NCBI GenBank assembly: GCA_035578905.1 | Contig: JAQJVL010000002.1 | Span: forward strand, 9,548,717-9,612,716 | Direction of reading: 5' to 3' | Origin: Stictocephala bisonia | Lineage: Eukaryota; Arthropoda; Insecta; Hemiptera; Membracidae | DNA length: 64,000 nucleotides | In this document: positions 1 to 11,739 of the stretch, piece after piece | Numbering within the stretch: position 1 is the stretch's first letter | Layout of the letters: every line of letters begins with the position of its first letter | The notes under the pieces: model-generated | Told to the model about the DNA's origin: nothing | The model's database searches: none | The model's input: only the letters and a program-made list of their open reading frames with translations | Made by a program: the position numbers and the translations under genes

Positions 1-397
1 CCACGCTTATCTAATATTTTTCTCTGTAGATTCGCATTCTCTCTTCTGTCCACTTCGTTTTTGTGTTTTTTTTCTTTGGACTTTCGTTCTTTGAATTCAC
101 TTCTGTATACATTATTCATAATTATTGATTTTGTTAGATTTTAAAGGAATTAAAATTGTGATTGTTTATGACTTTTTAGTTTCGTTACGTATTTTTGTAA
201 GTGCAACAATGCTGACAATGAGTACAACAGTAAGTAATTAACTTAAAATTTGACTAACTAAGCTATAAACATGTAATTTGTTAACACTTTAGTTTGTTTG
301 ATAAATCAATTTCTATGATGAAAAGATAACTGTGCAATTTTATTGTTATTGAATAAATTAACTTTACACGTTCATGTTGTAAACATGTTTATTGTAG
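1..397. other. AT-rich DNA, no feature supported
   Basis: This stretch holds short pyrimidine-rich runs and many stop codons in every frame. Its right end forms the possible pyrimidine tract and AG of a candidate acceptor at 396-397, described with the next entry. Confidence 0.5.
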
Positions 398-531
398 AGA
401 GAGAAGCCCAGATCCACAAACTCCCCTTGTCAAGTTGCGACGATCAGCTGTTACAGTCAACAAAGCTCTTAAATCCAGCACTGCCTTATGGCAGCACGAC
501 TAGCTATGATCCTGCATATGACAGTACATAA
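398..531 (+). CDS. Candidate terminal coding exon, unknown product
   Basis: The segment is clearly less AT-rich than its surroundings and follows a plausible acceptor (TTTATTGTAG, AG at 396-397). Two overlapping frames look protein-like. One runs to TAA at 529-531 and ends PYGSTTSYDPAYDST; the other runs to TAG at 501-503 and ends KALKSSTALWQHD. Only one can be the coding frame, and the phase of the upstream exon would decide which. The first frame is open from 343, so it could instead be read without splicing. I do not recognise either peptide. It may be a 3'-terminal host exon or a decayed repeat; no neighbouring plus-strand exon was found to join to it. Confidence 0.3.
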
Positions 532-780
532 AAATATAGGAATAAATTGTTATCATATCAAAAACATTTTGAGATAAAAGACAATCTAGTTACTTATGTT
601 CACTGAAAAGGTAATGTTTTGCAATTCCTACTATGTGTATTACGTGAATATCTATACATATAGGTCATTCTGGGTGAAACAATAAGTTTATATCTATGGT
701 TTCTAGGAAGTCTACCATAAGTAGCATGACAATGGTAATCGATAAACTTTGGTGTATAGTCAGATACTTCAAATGTTTGG

Positions 781-985
781 GGCCTCTCCTAAGAAACGTG
801 TGTGGACGACGGGAGTAACTATGACTGTCGGCGACCAGGTTGGGGATCTCCGGAGCACGGCTCTGAACTAAGTAAGTGCTGGGACCCGGGAATAGGCTCT
901 TAATTAAGTAGGGGCCTGACTGATGCGATCATGCTGATTTTTAAGATGAACTTTTAAAATAAAATAAACACCGGTCTCCGGAAAG
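781..985. repeat. GC-richer patch carrying a 28S rRNA-like 17-mer
   Basis: The patch is much richer in G and C than its flanks. It contains CGGGAGTAACTATGACT at 810-826, which from memory is the universally conserved 28S rRNA string next to the R2 retrotransposon target. The similarity stops right after it (GTCGG instead of CTCTT). No longer rRNA homology is visible on either side, so this is not an rRNA gene. It may be a relic of an R2-like element or short internally deleted derivative, or another repeat. Confidence 0.3.
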
Positions 986-2009
986 TGCGGATAATCACTT
1001 TATTTATATGAGTGGTAAGTTAGTACCACTGTATAAATATATATATATTTGCAAGCGTTGATGAAATATATAGATACTTAATTTCTATAGAAAATAGTAC
1101 CTAAACACATGTTTTATTTGAATCAGAAGGGGTTTTCTATTTTGTATATACTCTTTGATTAAATATCTACAGTAAAATTAAAGGCAACATTAGTTTACAA
1201 TAGGTCATAATTTTCTCTAAATTGCATCATTTTCTCTAAAACTCTGTAATTTACAACTAAAATTATGTAAACATTTTACAGAATGGTAATTACAATAAAA
1301 TCTGGTTAATATTAAAGATCTTAGAATGGATTAAGAGTTAAAATAATTTGGAGGGGATGAGATCCCACAGTGAGTGTAAATTAGCTCCGACGAGCTGAAA
1401 AGGGAAAATTAATATTCATTAGTCCCGTAATTTTAATTCCGGTATTTTAATGGGCGGGGGATGAGGGGAAGTAAAGTTTTTACTGAGTTCTGCTACAGTT
1501 TAAAAGTTCTGAATGAATCTCTGTGAATAAACTTAAGTTAAAACTCGTTCAACAGGTTCTTGATTGTTACTTGAAAACAGGTGACTCATGTACATCCACT
1601 TGTTTAATAACTTTATGGGTAATGATAATATTTATTAAATAGTTTACTTCATAATCTGTGAGATCATAAAGAACGTAAATAAATACTGATGATAACAATT
1701 TAAGTTGGTATGATAATTATCTTAAAATTTTAAAATCTGGACCTGAATTTATTTTTTGGAACTAGTTAAACATTTTCTACTCATAATGTTATGTACATAG
1801 TATAAAGGAATATCTTTAATTACCAGTTCTAATTACACTTATAGATTCATCATTTTGTTCTGTTTCCTTTACCATGGACATAACGTAAAGAAATTAGGTA
1901 CAATACATACATAATACATATGCAGGTACAAATTCAAAAAATTATCGCCATTAATTTTGAGATACCAACACAACTTGTGCTTATTACGAAAAATATAAAT
2001 GATAAGTTT
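986..2009. other. AT-rich DNA, no gene seen
   Basis: There is a short TA run near 1038-1050 and a G-rich spot near 1450-1468. No ORF, splice-bounded exon or recognisable repeat was found. Confidence 0.5.
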
Positions 2010-2722
2010 AGTGTAGGATGAGTATGGATGACCTGTGTAGTCTGGTTACTAACTGAGCTCCGAGCCACGTAGTATTGGCTTGATTTTTAGCTAATTGATA
2101 AATCAAATAAAAAATTCTTTTATTTTTTACAGCATTATGTACACTATGTGTAATTGCGTCATTAATAATCATACATATTTTTACAGTTTAATATAAAACC
2201 TTTTAAAACAAAATATTATTATAAACCACTAAGACTGGCATTTCAAACATTCGTCTACACTGTAGAAGGCATGAGATAAAAGGTAAGCTTTGGATTTTCC
2301 AGAAAACCCGTTCACGCCACTTTTCACATTTTATTGAGTTTGGCAGTGTGTTGAAGAGTCTTGGGCCATTAAACTGTAAATGTTTCTTACAAAATGCGTA
2401 TTAGGAGGTAGACTAAATTTATATTTAGGACTAAGATTATACTCGCGTTTTGGGAAATCTTTCATAATATTGTAGTTATTTTTATTGACAGCCACAATTT
2501 TCTGACATGACTAAAACTACTAACAAGCCAGATCTCTTCCCAACATAATATCTGGACCCTAACTACCATCTAACACGGACAACCCAGGCTTCGCTAGTAG
2601 TGTCCACGTTGATGGCAACCATTGAGCATTGAGAGGACCTAGCACAGAACCTATCACCTGCAGTCTACACAACTTTGTACCCAAGTAGCTGGGTTACAAC
2701 ACTTTACCACTAGTTCCGACTT
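2010..2722 (-). repeat. A repeat, minus orientation, split by a LINE fragment
   Basis: The two halves (2010-2105 and 2515-2722) are collinear with the full A repeat at 46693-47118 read in reverse. The left half holds the start of the tail and the nuclear-receptor-free AT region; the right half holds the CCACGTTGATGGCAACCATTG segment and the head, ending at CCACTAGT near 2710. The two halves meet at the same consensus point, in the stretch reading CAGCTAATTGACAAGCC in intact copies. That indicates a later insertion of about 410 bp. Confidence 0.7.
2106..2514 (-). mobile_element. LINE 3' fragment inserted in an A repeat
   Basis: The minus strand near 2415-2300 reads FCKKHLQFNGPRLFNTLPNS in one frame. 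This resembles the 'FNxLPxxI' segment close to the C-terminus of many Jockey/CR1-like reverse-transcriptase proteins. The rest is AT-rich 3' UTR-like sequence, and no catalytic RT motif is present. It interrupts the A repeat, so it is younger than that copy. The clade cannot be fixed from so short a piece. Confidence 0.45.
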
Positions 2723-3897
2723 TAGTATGATCACATTACATAAGAAAAGATTAAAAATGAATACATAGCTTTACATGTACAGGTGTATAAATGTGTAGTG
2801 GGTTGGAAAGTTCCTCAGAAATAATTAGTGTGGGTGAAGAACTCATATTTGTACTCTTACTAAAAGTGGAACGGCTCAACACGTTAAGTGGTCAGAGTAT
2901 CACTTACTTGTAGCCATCGTGCAGGGAGGATATTTATGGGTTTAAGAATTATTTAGCAGGCGCATTTAGAATGACTGGTTCAAGGTCATCCTAATGGATC
3001 AGCTGTTGAATATTTTGTCACGCAACAATAACATTTGCTAGACGTTATGTAGTTGTTTATGTTTACATTACTTTTTAAATATTATAAATATCTAACTAAT
3101 ATTTCATTTAGTAAGGCGAATCAGTTGCGTCAAAATTCCAAGCACTACACTCCACATTTTTGAGCCATGGCCTTCGGAAATGGCTCATTTTAAAGCTATG
3201 GTATTGTAAATGGCGGGAAAAATAAAAGTTTTACAATTCATCTTTAGGGATCCACCCCATTGACCTTCTAAGTTCCCATGTCAATCTTATGTGAAGAGGG
3301 TTTCTAACTTTGTTTTAATTTATTGAGTCCAGCTGTCAATAAGACAAATTAAAAACTCCAGCTGTTAATGTTATAAATTAACAAGGCACAAGGCCAAACC
3401 TTTAAGAATCTCGAGTTTACCTGAGAAAAACCGTTGTTTACACATGGGCACCTTTATATTTAGTAGAATAAAATACCCAGACGGAATTGAATTTAATTGT
3501 TTATTGAAAATACAGTCGACCAAAACAACCAAATAGACTGTCTTTACATACAGAGAAGTTTTAGCACATCAATAATTCCTGATTAATCTGTATATGGTGA
3601 TGCGTTTTACAAAACTATAAATAATTGAATATTATACATCGTATATTTTACAGCAACCTTTAAATTTTATTTATATAGCACCTTTTGCTCCAACATGCCA
3701 CTGGTCATTTATTTAGTTTTGTATTCTCTCTACCATCTTATATTTGATCTTATAGTAATAAAAAGGAAATAAGTAAAATATATAAGGAATTACAAGATTC
3801 CAAGTATTATTTTAAATTTCTAATTGTTATTGTATGTTAGGGAGAAGAAGTAATTTTAAATACGTGTATTTAAAAAAAAAGACAATATTTATCTTAC
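2723..3897. other. AT-rich DNA, no gene seen
   Basis: A moderately GC-richer part lies at about 2800-3010, without a frame open for more than a few dozen codons. Nothing recognisable was found up to the candidate exon at 3898. Confidence 0.45.
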
Positions 3898-3925
3898 TTG
3901 TCTTTCTGTTGTCCATCATTGTCTT
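3898..3925 (-). CDS. Candidate 28-bp microexon
   Basis: On the minus strand the segment lies between a pyrimidine-bearing acceptor (TTTTCTGTACTGGAAG) and a strong donor (CAA|GTAAGAT). Read in phase 1, as the next upstream candidate exon (4048-4117) would leave it, it gives an acidic/polar peptide: EDNDGQQKD. Phase agreement between two independently spotted exons is the main support. The acceptor could also be 3 bp further in. No family is recognised. Confidence 0.3.
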
Positions 3926-4047
3926 CTTCCAGTACAGAAAAGGTCTAACAAATAAATAATATGATACTATGAAAAAGTAATAACTTACGTAAAATAATTT
4001 GTTATGAAAATTATTTTTCAATAATTAATAATGAGCATGCTACTCAC

Positions 4048-4117
4048 CGTCGGCTGTGTCAATGCTCATGCTGCGAGCGGGGCACCGCTGGTGCCTTCCG
4101 CTGCTGCCATAAGCAAC
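4048..4117 (-). CDS. Candidate 70-bp exon
   Basis: This GC-rich block in AT-rich DNA is bounded on the minus strand by TTTATTATTACAG and by a consensus donor GACG|GTGAGTAG. One frame is open throughout and reads VAYGSSGRHQRC followed by PARSMSIDTAD; it continues in phase into the exon at 3925-3898. If it is joined to the exon at 4323-4188 with the donor chosen there, the phase differs and a TGA falls inside this exon. So either a different upstream exon precedes it or the two are alternative. The gene is not identified. Confidence 0.4.
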
Positions 4118-4187
4118 CTGTAATAATAAAATTTGTTAAAATACTGCATAACTTAGAATAGAAACAAAACGGGAAATTTACTTATAC

Positions 4188-4323
4188 CTTTAGGTTGCTT
4201 TCGATGCCAGATTTTAACGTGTGCCCTACAACGTTCGCTGTGGCTATAAAAAGCGATCTCTGATTCTTTATCCTCTGTGATTCGGTCTATTTCCCTTGTC
4301 ATGTTCACACAGTTTGATATTGG
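4188..4323 (-). CDS. Candidate 136-bp exon
   Basis: On the minus strand, acceptor TTTTTTATGTTATGTAG precedes a 45-codon open frame that ends in a donor (CCTAAAG|GTATAAG). The peptide is hydrophilic with normal residue balance; its parts include NCVNMTREIDRITEDK and HSERCRAHVKIWHRKQP. The other two frames contain stops. Composition and splice signals make a real host exon likely, but I do not recognise the protein. Splicing directly to 4117 would terminate the reading frame 19 codons later, giving a possible C-terminus. Confidence 0.42.
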
Positions 4324-4422
4324 CTACATAACATAAAAAATACATCATATTACACCAACCGTACGCATCAGGCCTTATCGTAGCGAGTCACTACGTGCCA
4401 CTTTAATTCCGCTCATGATAGG

Positions 4423-4702
4423 GTTAATTGGTCGGTAGCGTAGTTGGTTCAATCCCAGCTTCATGTGCTAAAGGTTCTCAGTTCGATCCCAATCAGAGTC
4501 AATACATTTTGAGAAGGATCAGCTGATAATCACCGGCTGTTCATTTGTCATTGGGCTATTAATTAATGACACTTTCTAAGGAATAGTCAGCCTTAGTTTG
4601 TAACAATGACTACATTCGCTCGTCTACAGTCATCACACTCATTCAAAATCCATATTCGCCCATATCTTGACGATCGGCGTCTTATGAATAAATAAATAAA
4701 TA
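4423..4702 (+). mobile_element. SINE-B: tRNA-headed SINE with A-repeat tail
   Basis: The head has pol III promoter-like boxes: an A box near 4434-4449 (GGTAGCGTAGTTGGTT) and a B box at 4481-4490 (GTTCGATCCC), at tRNA-like spacing. The body from about 4524 (GCTGATAATCACCGGCTG) recurs in reverse at 47530-47705. From about 4570 the sequence matches the last ~130 bp of the A repeat. It ends in AATAAATAAATAAATA, a short-repeat tail. This looks like a tRNA-derived SINE that uses a LINE-type 3' tail. Confidence 0.6.
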
Positions 4703-4727
4703 GGCACATGCTGTGGTGTTGATTCAC

Positions 4728-4995
4728 CCAAACACCCATACGTGTACAGTGGTATGACACTTATATCCACCCAAACACGTACATTAATGTTGACTCACCC
4801 GATCACCCATATACGTAAAATAATATCAACCACCCATCCGTGTACGTACAGTGGAGTGTATTCACCCACCCATTCACGTACTATGGTGTTGACCCACCCA
4901 CCCATCCGTACACGTAAAGTAATATTACCCACCTTTTTACCCATACAAGTACAGTGGTATTGAACCATTTGCTCAACCATTCACGTAGAGTGGTG
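4728..4995 (-). repeat. Degenerate ~36-bp minisatellite, about 8 units
   Basis: Units of roughly 32-37 bp built on CACCCATACGTGTACAGTGG repeat about eight times. They are the reverse complement of the 36-bp monomer in the large array at 37855-39252. Divergence between units is high, suggesting an old or contracted array. Open frames here on both strands follow from the repeat and are not genes. Confidence 0.75.
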
Positions 4996-5164
4996 TGTCA
5001 CATAGAAACTGAAATAGAATATACAGTACTACAAAATGAAGATTTGGTAAATCGTAAACTTAAATTCAAACTGTTCTTTAGTTATCAAAATATGATTACA
5101 GTGAGAGTATTAAGGAAGAATATACATTCAGGGCATAATCTCAATTACTTCTTTTAATGAAATA

Positions 5165-5480
5165 CTATCGGCACTAGTAGTGCAATGCTGTAACCCAGCT
5201 ACTTGGGGAGAAAAGTGTTGTGGAGATTGTAGGCGATATGTTCTGTGCTCGGTCCTCTTAATACTGACACGGCGTCCACTCAGTGGTTGCCATCGACGTG
5301 GACACTACTTAAGAAGTCTTGGGTGTTAACGTTAGGTGTTAGTCAGGGTCCGGATGTTGTGTAGGGGAAAGAACTGAGTATGTGATTCGAAATTCACTTA
5401 AAGCTGTAGGTACCTTAGTTGGCCTAGCTATTGGGCTATTACTTTTCTGAGAAATGGTCGACCTTAATTAATTCGGAGGG
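5165..5480 (+). repeat. A repeat, 3'-truncated copy
   Basis: The head reads GGCACTAGTAGTGCAATGCT, followed by the TTGTGGAGATTGTAGGCGAT and CATCGACGTGGACACTACT blocks found in the other A copies. The copy fades after the start of the tail (GAAATGGTCGACCTTA) near 5470 and lacks the terminal short repeats. Confidence 0.75.
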
Positions 5481-5844
5481 TAGTTAATTATCAATTAAAG
5501 TAGGGTAAATGTTTTATGTCGATATAACTTTTTTCTATACTTTTATACTCACTGACATAAGAAAACATGAATGATCGAAAGGCGAGTAACAATTCATAAT
5601 ATTAATGACAGTTCATTTATACATTGTTTGATATATAATTCCAACTTTAATTTTGTGTTTACTTACTTAGTAAAAGAAACAAATTTTTGACTACTATGTA
5701 ATAATCTCCGAAAATCTATTCTTTCTATTTATTTTTTCAAGAAAATAACTCGTAAGCAACAAATGAATATTGACAAATAATATTTTCATTATTAGAGAGA
5801 CTAGGAGATGTTGTACAATATAATAATACAAATTACAAAGAGGA

Positions 5845-5932
5845 CCGAGCTTAGAATAAATGCTTACAATCTCCTCTACACTTTGTCACTAAGTAGTTGG
5901 GTTACAGCACTGCGCCAATATATACTACAACT
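5845..5932 (-). repeat. A repeat, head fragment
   Basis: The reverse complement matches the first ~90 bp of the A repeat, from the pseudo-A-box (GGCGCAGTGCTGTAACCCA) to GAGATTGTAAGCATT and the CTCGGTCCTC block. Confidence 0.65.
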
Positions 5933-6245
5933 CAATAAATTATAAAAAAAGTACACAACTACCATACCCAATATGAATGTTGAGTAAATTACCGTTGTAG
6001 TTGTGGTGAGTCATTTACTCCAGACTTACTATTATAGTGCTTTATTTATTGAACCTAAATATATATCTGATAATTCATTTCTTGATTCTATATGTAATAT
6101 TCTATATTAGGTTGGAATCACATATTAATTCATTTAAAAAGTATATATTAAAGGCGTAAAATTTAATAAACATTGACTACAGAAACAAAAAGACTGTCCA
6201 CTTATATGGGTCTCGTGAATTAAATGTTTTATATTGTGAAATTAG

Positions 6246-6350
6246 TACTTGTTCTGTCTACACAGGAAGCACCAGTGGTCTCCCTCTCTATCTCTCTCCA
6301 GCACATGCTGAACTGACACCAATCATCGTTAGATAGCAGCACAGGCGTGC
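6246..6350 (-). repeat. E repeat fragment
   Basis: Contains CAGCACATGCTGAACTGA and AGATAGCAGCACAGGCGTGC. Reversed, these match the start of the E repeats at 52728-52990 and 53042-53340. It carries the purine-rich GAGAGA tract of that family in complement. Confidence 0.55.
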
Positions 6351-7347
6351 GTTTACATAAAATGCATTGCTTTAGTCTGACTATTTATATAGTCACTGGT
6401 ATAAATAAATACAGTATAAAAATTTTTTTAAGCTTGTCCGATTAATATTACTAATTTTTCATATACCTTTAACCAACTATGTCATATATTACTTATAAAG
6501 TTGTAGTATTTGTGTACAAAATACAAGACTTTTTCTAATACGTTCACTAAACATAATTTTGGAATGTTACGCTTTTTTTATGTTTACCACGTAAGTATAA
6601 ATGTATAGAGTTTATATAAAATAACGCCTGGTCGTGTTTCTTGTTAGACAAGAAGTCGATAAATCAAACGTGACATTGAATTTACATTGCATGCCTCGAC
6701 ATGTCACGTCATGTTGTTGGAATATGCAAATAGTTTGCTCCTTGTTAGAAAACTTCAAACTTGTAAGAATTTAAAGTTGAGTTCTTCTAGCCAAATCCCA
6801 TTTTTAGAACAGTCTTATTTTATACCTTTGAAGGAAATTTAACTTACAAAATATTGTAAAAAAAAAAAAACTGAGAAACATAATAAGTAATATATTATTA
6901 TTAAGTGTATTATTTGTATATTGTAGAAAATCATTGCCTTTCCTTACTTTTTATTACCTGTCTTTACATTTTAAAACCGGAACGAAGAACATATCTTAAT
7001 CTATCGTAGTTTTTCAATGTTTACAACTCTTGTTTCCTTGAGTAAACAAAAGATAGTGGTTTACAAATACTTATTGCAAATAACCATTATGAAACCTACT
7101 TTATCAATCATCTAAATTGAAAATAAGACTCAGTAAATGGTATTTACTGAAAGTACTGTAAAATTTGAAAAAAAGTTTTATTTTTTATTTCACTATTCAA
7201 ATATTTCAGAATTTGTTTGCAAAGTAACTGGAGACGATTTAAAATCGTAAATTTTGTAACTAGTTTTCATATAATTACAGTATATTAAATTATAGATTAT
7301 TTTCTTGGTTTTTAAGCTGAATAAAATTTTATAGTAGAGTTTTTTTA
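6351..7347. other. AT-rich DNA, no gene seen
   Basis: Contains a 13-nt A run at 6858-6870. No ORF, splice-bounded block or recognisable repeat was seen. Confidence 0.5.
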
Positions 7348-7615
7348 TTTATTATTCATTAGCAAGATACCAATAGTAGAGATAAGTGCGAATATTATGG
7401 GCGAATGAGTATGATGAGTGTAGTCATTGTTGTTACAGCCTGCTGTTCCTCAGAATAAGCTATTTATTAATGTCTCAATAGCCAGGCCATTTGAGGGACC
7501 TCCAAATTTACGTGGAATCCGAACCACGTAGTATTGGTCTGATGTTCAGCTAACTGAAAGTCTGACGCTCAGATCTCTTCCCTTCACAATATTTGAACCT
7601 TGACTACCTCCCAAT
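7348..7615 (-). repeat. A repeat, minus orientation
   Basis: It starts with the reversed tail (TTATTATTCATTAGCAAGA and GGGCGAATGAGTATGATGAG) and runs through ACGTGGAATCCGAACCACGT and the CAGATCTCTTCCC segment. It stops near 7615 without the head half. The AATAATGAATAA-type end is complete, so this is a 5'-truncated copy, as is typical of reverse-transcribed repeats. Confidence 0.75.
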
Positions 7616-9319
7616 TGTTAACCCTTATATTTAAAATGTGATAATAATAAACACATGAAAGCAACCAAACTTCTCTAACCAATAGAGTAACCTAGTTTCA
7701 GAAAGAGATTGGAAATGGATGCTTTGAGAACAACTCTTTATTTATTTAGCGTCTCCAACTTATCTCCAAAACGTATTTCTCCGCAGGGTCTACGTACCTG
7801 CTTGAGTACACAGAAACCAAACTTCAATATCCAAAATAGTAACCTCACTAGAGGAAAGCCCTGTCAGTAAAAAACCTTGGGCACAACATCTTTATTAATT
7901 TATCTTCATACATTTTAAAACATCTTAGGAAAAGGAAGACTAACACAGCACTACAGAAGATTTGAATTTAACAATATGTATGTATTTAAAAGGGTTTAAC
8001 TTATTTAAAGAAACGTTTAAACAATTTTAACCTTATTTTTCAATCAATGTTTATTTATATCTATTTATATTTATGAACTCGCCTGGTATACGACATAAAT
8101 TGTGACTATAAGTTTGATTAACGTATAGAAAACAAACTTCTAACTTGATCACTTACGTACTTAAATCAACTTTTCGGTAATCTATAGGTATGAAAGCCAA
8201 ACACGATTGACTGACTGATCAAAGTTTTTTAAAACTATATGGCTTTGTGTCATAAAACTTAACACAAATAACCTTCAAGGGTTCTATATCTTTGGTACGA
8301 AAGGTTTTTATATATTTCCCCTTAGTGAGGTAAAATAATGTAGGTAGTAAATATCTCTATATCTACCGATCACGGTCTTTGTTACCATTAAACATACGTA
8401 AAAAAAGCAAAACTGGGCATAACATTTGACATAAGAGATTATTTTTAAGTAATGTAAGAAAAATAATAAAATCACAAGATCCAGAGATTGGGTTGGCACG
8501 CCAAGCATACAGAAGTGTCTTGTAGTTCAATATAAAAGTAAAACACAAAAAAAGAAAATATATAGCTCAATTTTAAGTTTGAAGTTATATAGTATATTTA
8601 AAATTAAATGGTATTTTTCAATTGTTTCCAGATATTTACTTTTACTTGGTTTAATTTTGGCCCACAGCGAAAACTAACTAAGAAAACGTAACTTATTAGA
8701 TGCTTGCAAAACTCTATATTCCAAATAGCAACCTAGTCAATGAAGTATTTTTAAGGAATATCCTCATTTAACTTTATAATCGTGGGCTACGTCCCAGAAA
8801 ACTTACTGATTTATATTTAAAGTATAAGAAAAAATTTACAATAATATTAAATTTCACTTCATAAAATGTTATTTTTACATTGTAGTTCTGGAATTATAAT
8901 GATTAGAACATCTTTTGGAACGGGTCAGACAGTCAGACTCAGTGCATTTCTGAAATTGTTGTATTAATTATTTTATTACTCTTGCGTTTTTAATTTTAAA
9001 ACAATACCAATATTCAAAAAAAGGACATGTTTACTTTCTTTACTAAAATTGAATTAGATTCTGACCTATGTGAGTGATATAGGTTTACATTATTTGTTTT
9101 TTATTTATTAAATATTGTCTTAGAAAAGAATGAAATATAAAAAATATAGTAAATATATATTTTTACTTAAACTTAACAAACAAATTGAAATGTTGAGAAA
9201 CATATTTGCCCATATGTTGTCTAAATTACAATGATAATAGTGCATGTAAGGCCAGCATCTTCTTTTTTCCTTTAATTCCTTACGCAACCCTGGAATTAAG
9301 TAGCTCATTCAGTGATCCA
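7616..9319. other. AT-rich DNA with a possible faint repeat
   Basis: GACTGACTGATCAAAG near 8209 and GGGTTGGCACGCCAAGCATAC near 8489 resemble motifs of the repeat at 10020-10560, so a decayed copy may lie at about 8080-8520. Otherwise no gene or clear element was found. Confidence 0.3.
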
Positions 9320-9500
9320 GAAGTATTTATGGATGCTATCACTTCAGCTTGTGCTGGAGAGATATGGGGAGAGAGAGAGGGAGAGACAGCTAGCGCTACC
9401 TGTCAAGACAGAACAAAAACTAATTTCACTGAATAGGAAAACCGGCTTCACGGATTCCATACGACTGGATATTCTTCTTCGTTCTATATCAATGGTAATA
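9320..9500 (+). repeat. E repeat fragment
   Basis: Matches the middle and end of the two E copies near 53 kb: the GAGAGAGAGGGAGAGACAGC tract, CGCTACCTGTCAAGA, ACTAATTTCACTGAATAGG and GAAAACCGGCTTCACGG. The ORFs across it run through the purine tract and are not convincing genes. Confidence 0.6.
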
Positions 9501-10019
9501 TCTAAAAGAAATGTTAGTTTTCTTAACTCAATTTGTCTTGATTTGTTCAATGTTAAAAGTAATACACAAATATTAACATTTTTGTCACTATGCAAATCGG
9601 AGGAAATCATCAAAACCCGTTATGGGGTTGCGTTTTCTTGCATTCCAAAAAATAGTGTGATTTAAATAGTAATTAAATAGAAATACTTATTGGATAAATG
9701 TTTCGTTGGTTTATGAGAAAAGAAAATATAAATTATAAGACAATTAATTACTGATGGTTACATATTAATAAAACCAATAAGTTGTTATGCCTTTGTATAT
9801 ACATTTAAAGAATAAAATATAAGCCTGCGATGTGTTATTTTTAAATTTTCAATTTTTCGTTTAGTTATTTTTTGTTAAAAAAATGACTATTCTTGTGTTT
9901 GTAAAATCTTACAGCTCATCTTAGTCACAATTCTGTTGTAGGCCTACTACATCCCCTACATATCTTCCCTACATGTATGTATTCACTACATCTTGGAGCA
10001 TCAATACAGGTATCACCTA

Positions 10020-10560
10020 TAATCTATTTCAATCTATATACAGTATATAAAAAGCAAATCCCTAGCTAACTCACTCACTCACTCACTCATCACTGATTCT
10101 CCAACTTCACATGTAGGTAGACAGTCGAAATTTTGTATAATGTACATTTAGGTCTTCAATAGGACGACTAAAGTATTTTCATCTTGATAAATGATATAAA
10201 TCACCTCTAAAAGATTATTCTAAAAGGATAACATTGGATTGATTTTAGTAAATTTATAACGGCTATTTTGCAAATACATAAACAAGTTTATTTTGTATGT
10301 TAATAAAAGAAAATTAAAACGTTTGAAATAGGCTAAGTACATAATACCATTGGGTATATATACTAATAAATAGGTAGCAAGGCAAGTAGTGTGAGTGATA
10401 TAATGTAATTAAATCTAATATTATGATTTTATGCTATACAGTTAATCTAACATTATTTGTAATGAAAATTAACATGCCGAGGACGAAGGCCGAGGTGTAC
10501 CGAGCGTAGCAAACGTCGGGTTGGAACGCGAAGCATGCAGGATGTCCCCAAGTACAGTTT
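10020..10560 (+). mobile_element. Non-autonomous repeat with CTCA microsatellite
   Basis: Begins near TACAGTATATAAAAAGC with a CTCACTCACTCACTCA run (10071-10090). It ends in a GC-rich segment (ATGCCGAGGACGAAGGCCG and GTACCGAGCGTAGCAAACG). From memory, this combination is common in dispersed non-autonomous elements of insect genomes; I cannot assign it firmly to a superfamily. It carries no coding frame. Confidence 0.4.
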
Positions 10561-11122
10561 ATTTGGGAATTCGTATATTTATTGTAGTCATAAAGTTTAT
10601 GAAAACTGCATTATTCCATTCACTGTCAGGTGTTTTGGCCTCGTGTCCTACATCTGAGTCAACTCGTCTGTAAACGGTGTTATGGAGTTTATTCGTCAAT
10701 ACACTCTATTTACTCCAAGTACTCTCTGTAGTCCTGTTACTGTTAGCACAAAAGATTTATCAAAATAAAATATTACTATAATTTAGAAACAAAATACGTT
10801 TAAAAACGTAAAGAGAATATTTCTTTGTATAACATTAATGTGTTCATAATCTTTATTACTAACTCACAAATCCCTACATTTTTATTACCTATATTACTTA
10901 ATATCACTGAACAAAACCAAAATATTTTTATACATGCAATATTTATTTAACCAATACAAATAATTCAAACAAATTTTATTCAGTATACTGAAAAAAAACC
11001 AATTAAACAATGGACTGTGTTAATTGTTTAGGATTTATTAAATACTATTTATTTGAATTATCAGTCTCACTATCGTAATTTCAACAGAAAACATCTATAC
11101 TATGTTATTATAATTGGTAACA
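10561..11122. other. AT-rich DNA, no feature supported
   Basis: Unstructured sequence up to the TA target site of the mariner-like element at 11123-11124. Confidence 0.5.
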
Positions 11123-11739
11123 TACAGGGTGAATGGTACGTGGTGTTTAAAAATTTAAGGGCTTAAACTAAATGCTTAAGGCTAATTAAAAACGCAAATT
11201 TCAGTTTTATATGCCAGCTGGTCAGTGTGGTATATTCAAATTAAGATTTTTTTTAAATCGTGGACCTAACCATTAAAAAGCTTTATCACTTACTCAAAAG
11301 ATCATACTTTTTAAGCTGTGACACCATTTTTGAAATCTACATTAAATTTTCAACAAGAATAATGAGCTAGTAAGATGCGTAAATTAAGGTTGTTATTTAA
11401 AATTATGCTTTAAAATAAAAAAATCATATTTTTGTAAAATTTTAAACAATGTTTTACGTGTGGTTACTAAATTATGGTAACGGACATAATGTGTCAAACC
11501 ATACAGAAAATTGCGTAATTTAATTTTCTTTTCAATGGTATAATTGTGCTTTTAATTATTTTGTTTCGTCATCGAAAACGTTAGGTGAAACTGAATTTAA
11601 ACACAATTTGCAGAAAACTTGAAGCTTTGACTATTTATTACAAGAAAGATTATAATACTTTGATTTGACATAATATTAAGACATACTAATTACATTCGTA
11701 AAAATAATTGAAAAAAAGTTCAACTTAAAAGAATAAGAT

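Noticed and set aside
810..826. 28S rRNA gene fragment
   Set aside because: The match is 17 nt and ends abruptly on both sides; no longer rRNA sequence is present.
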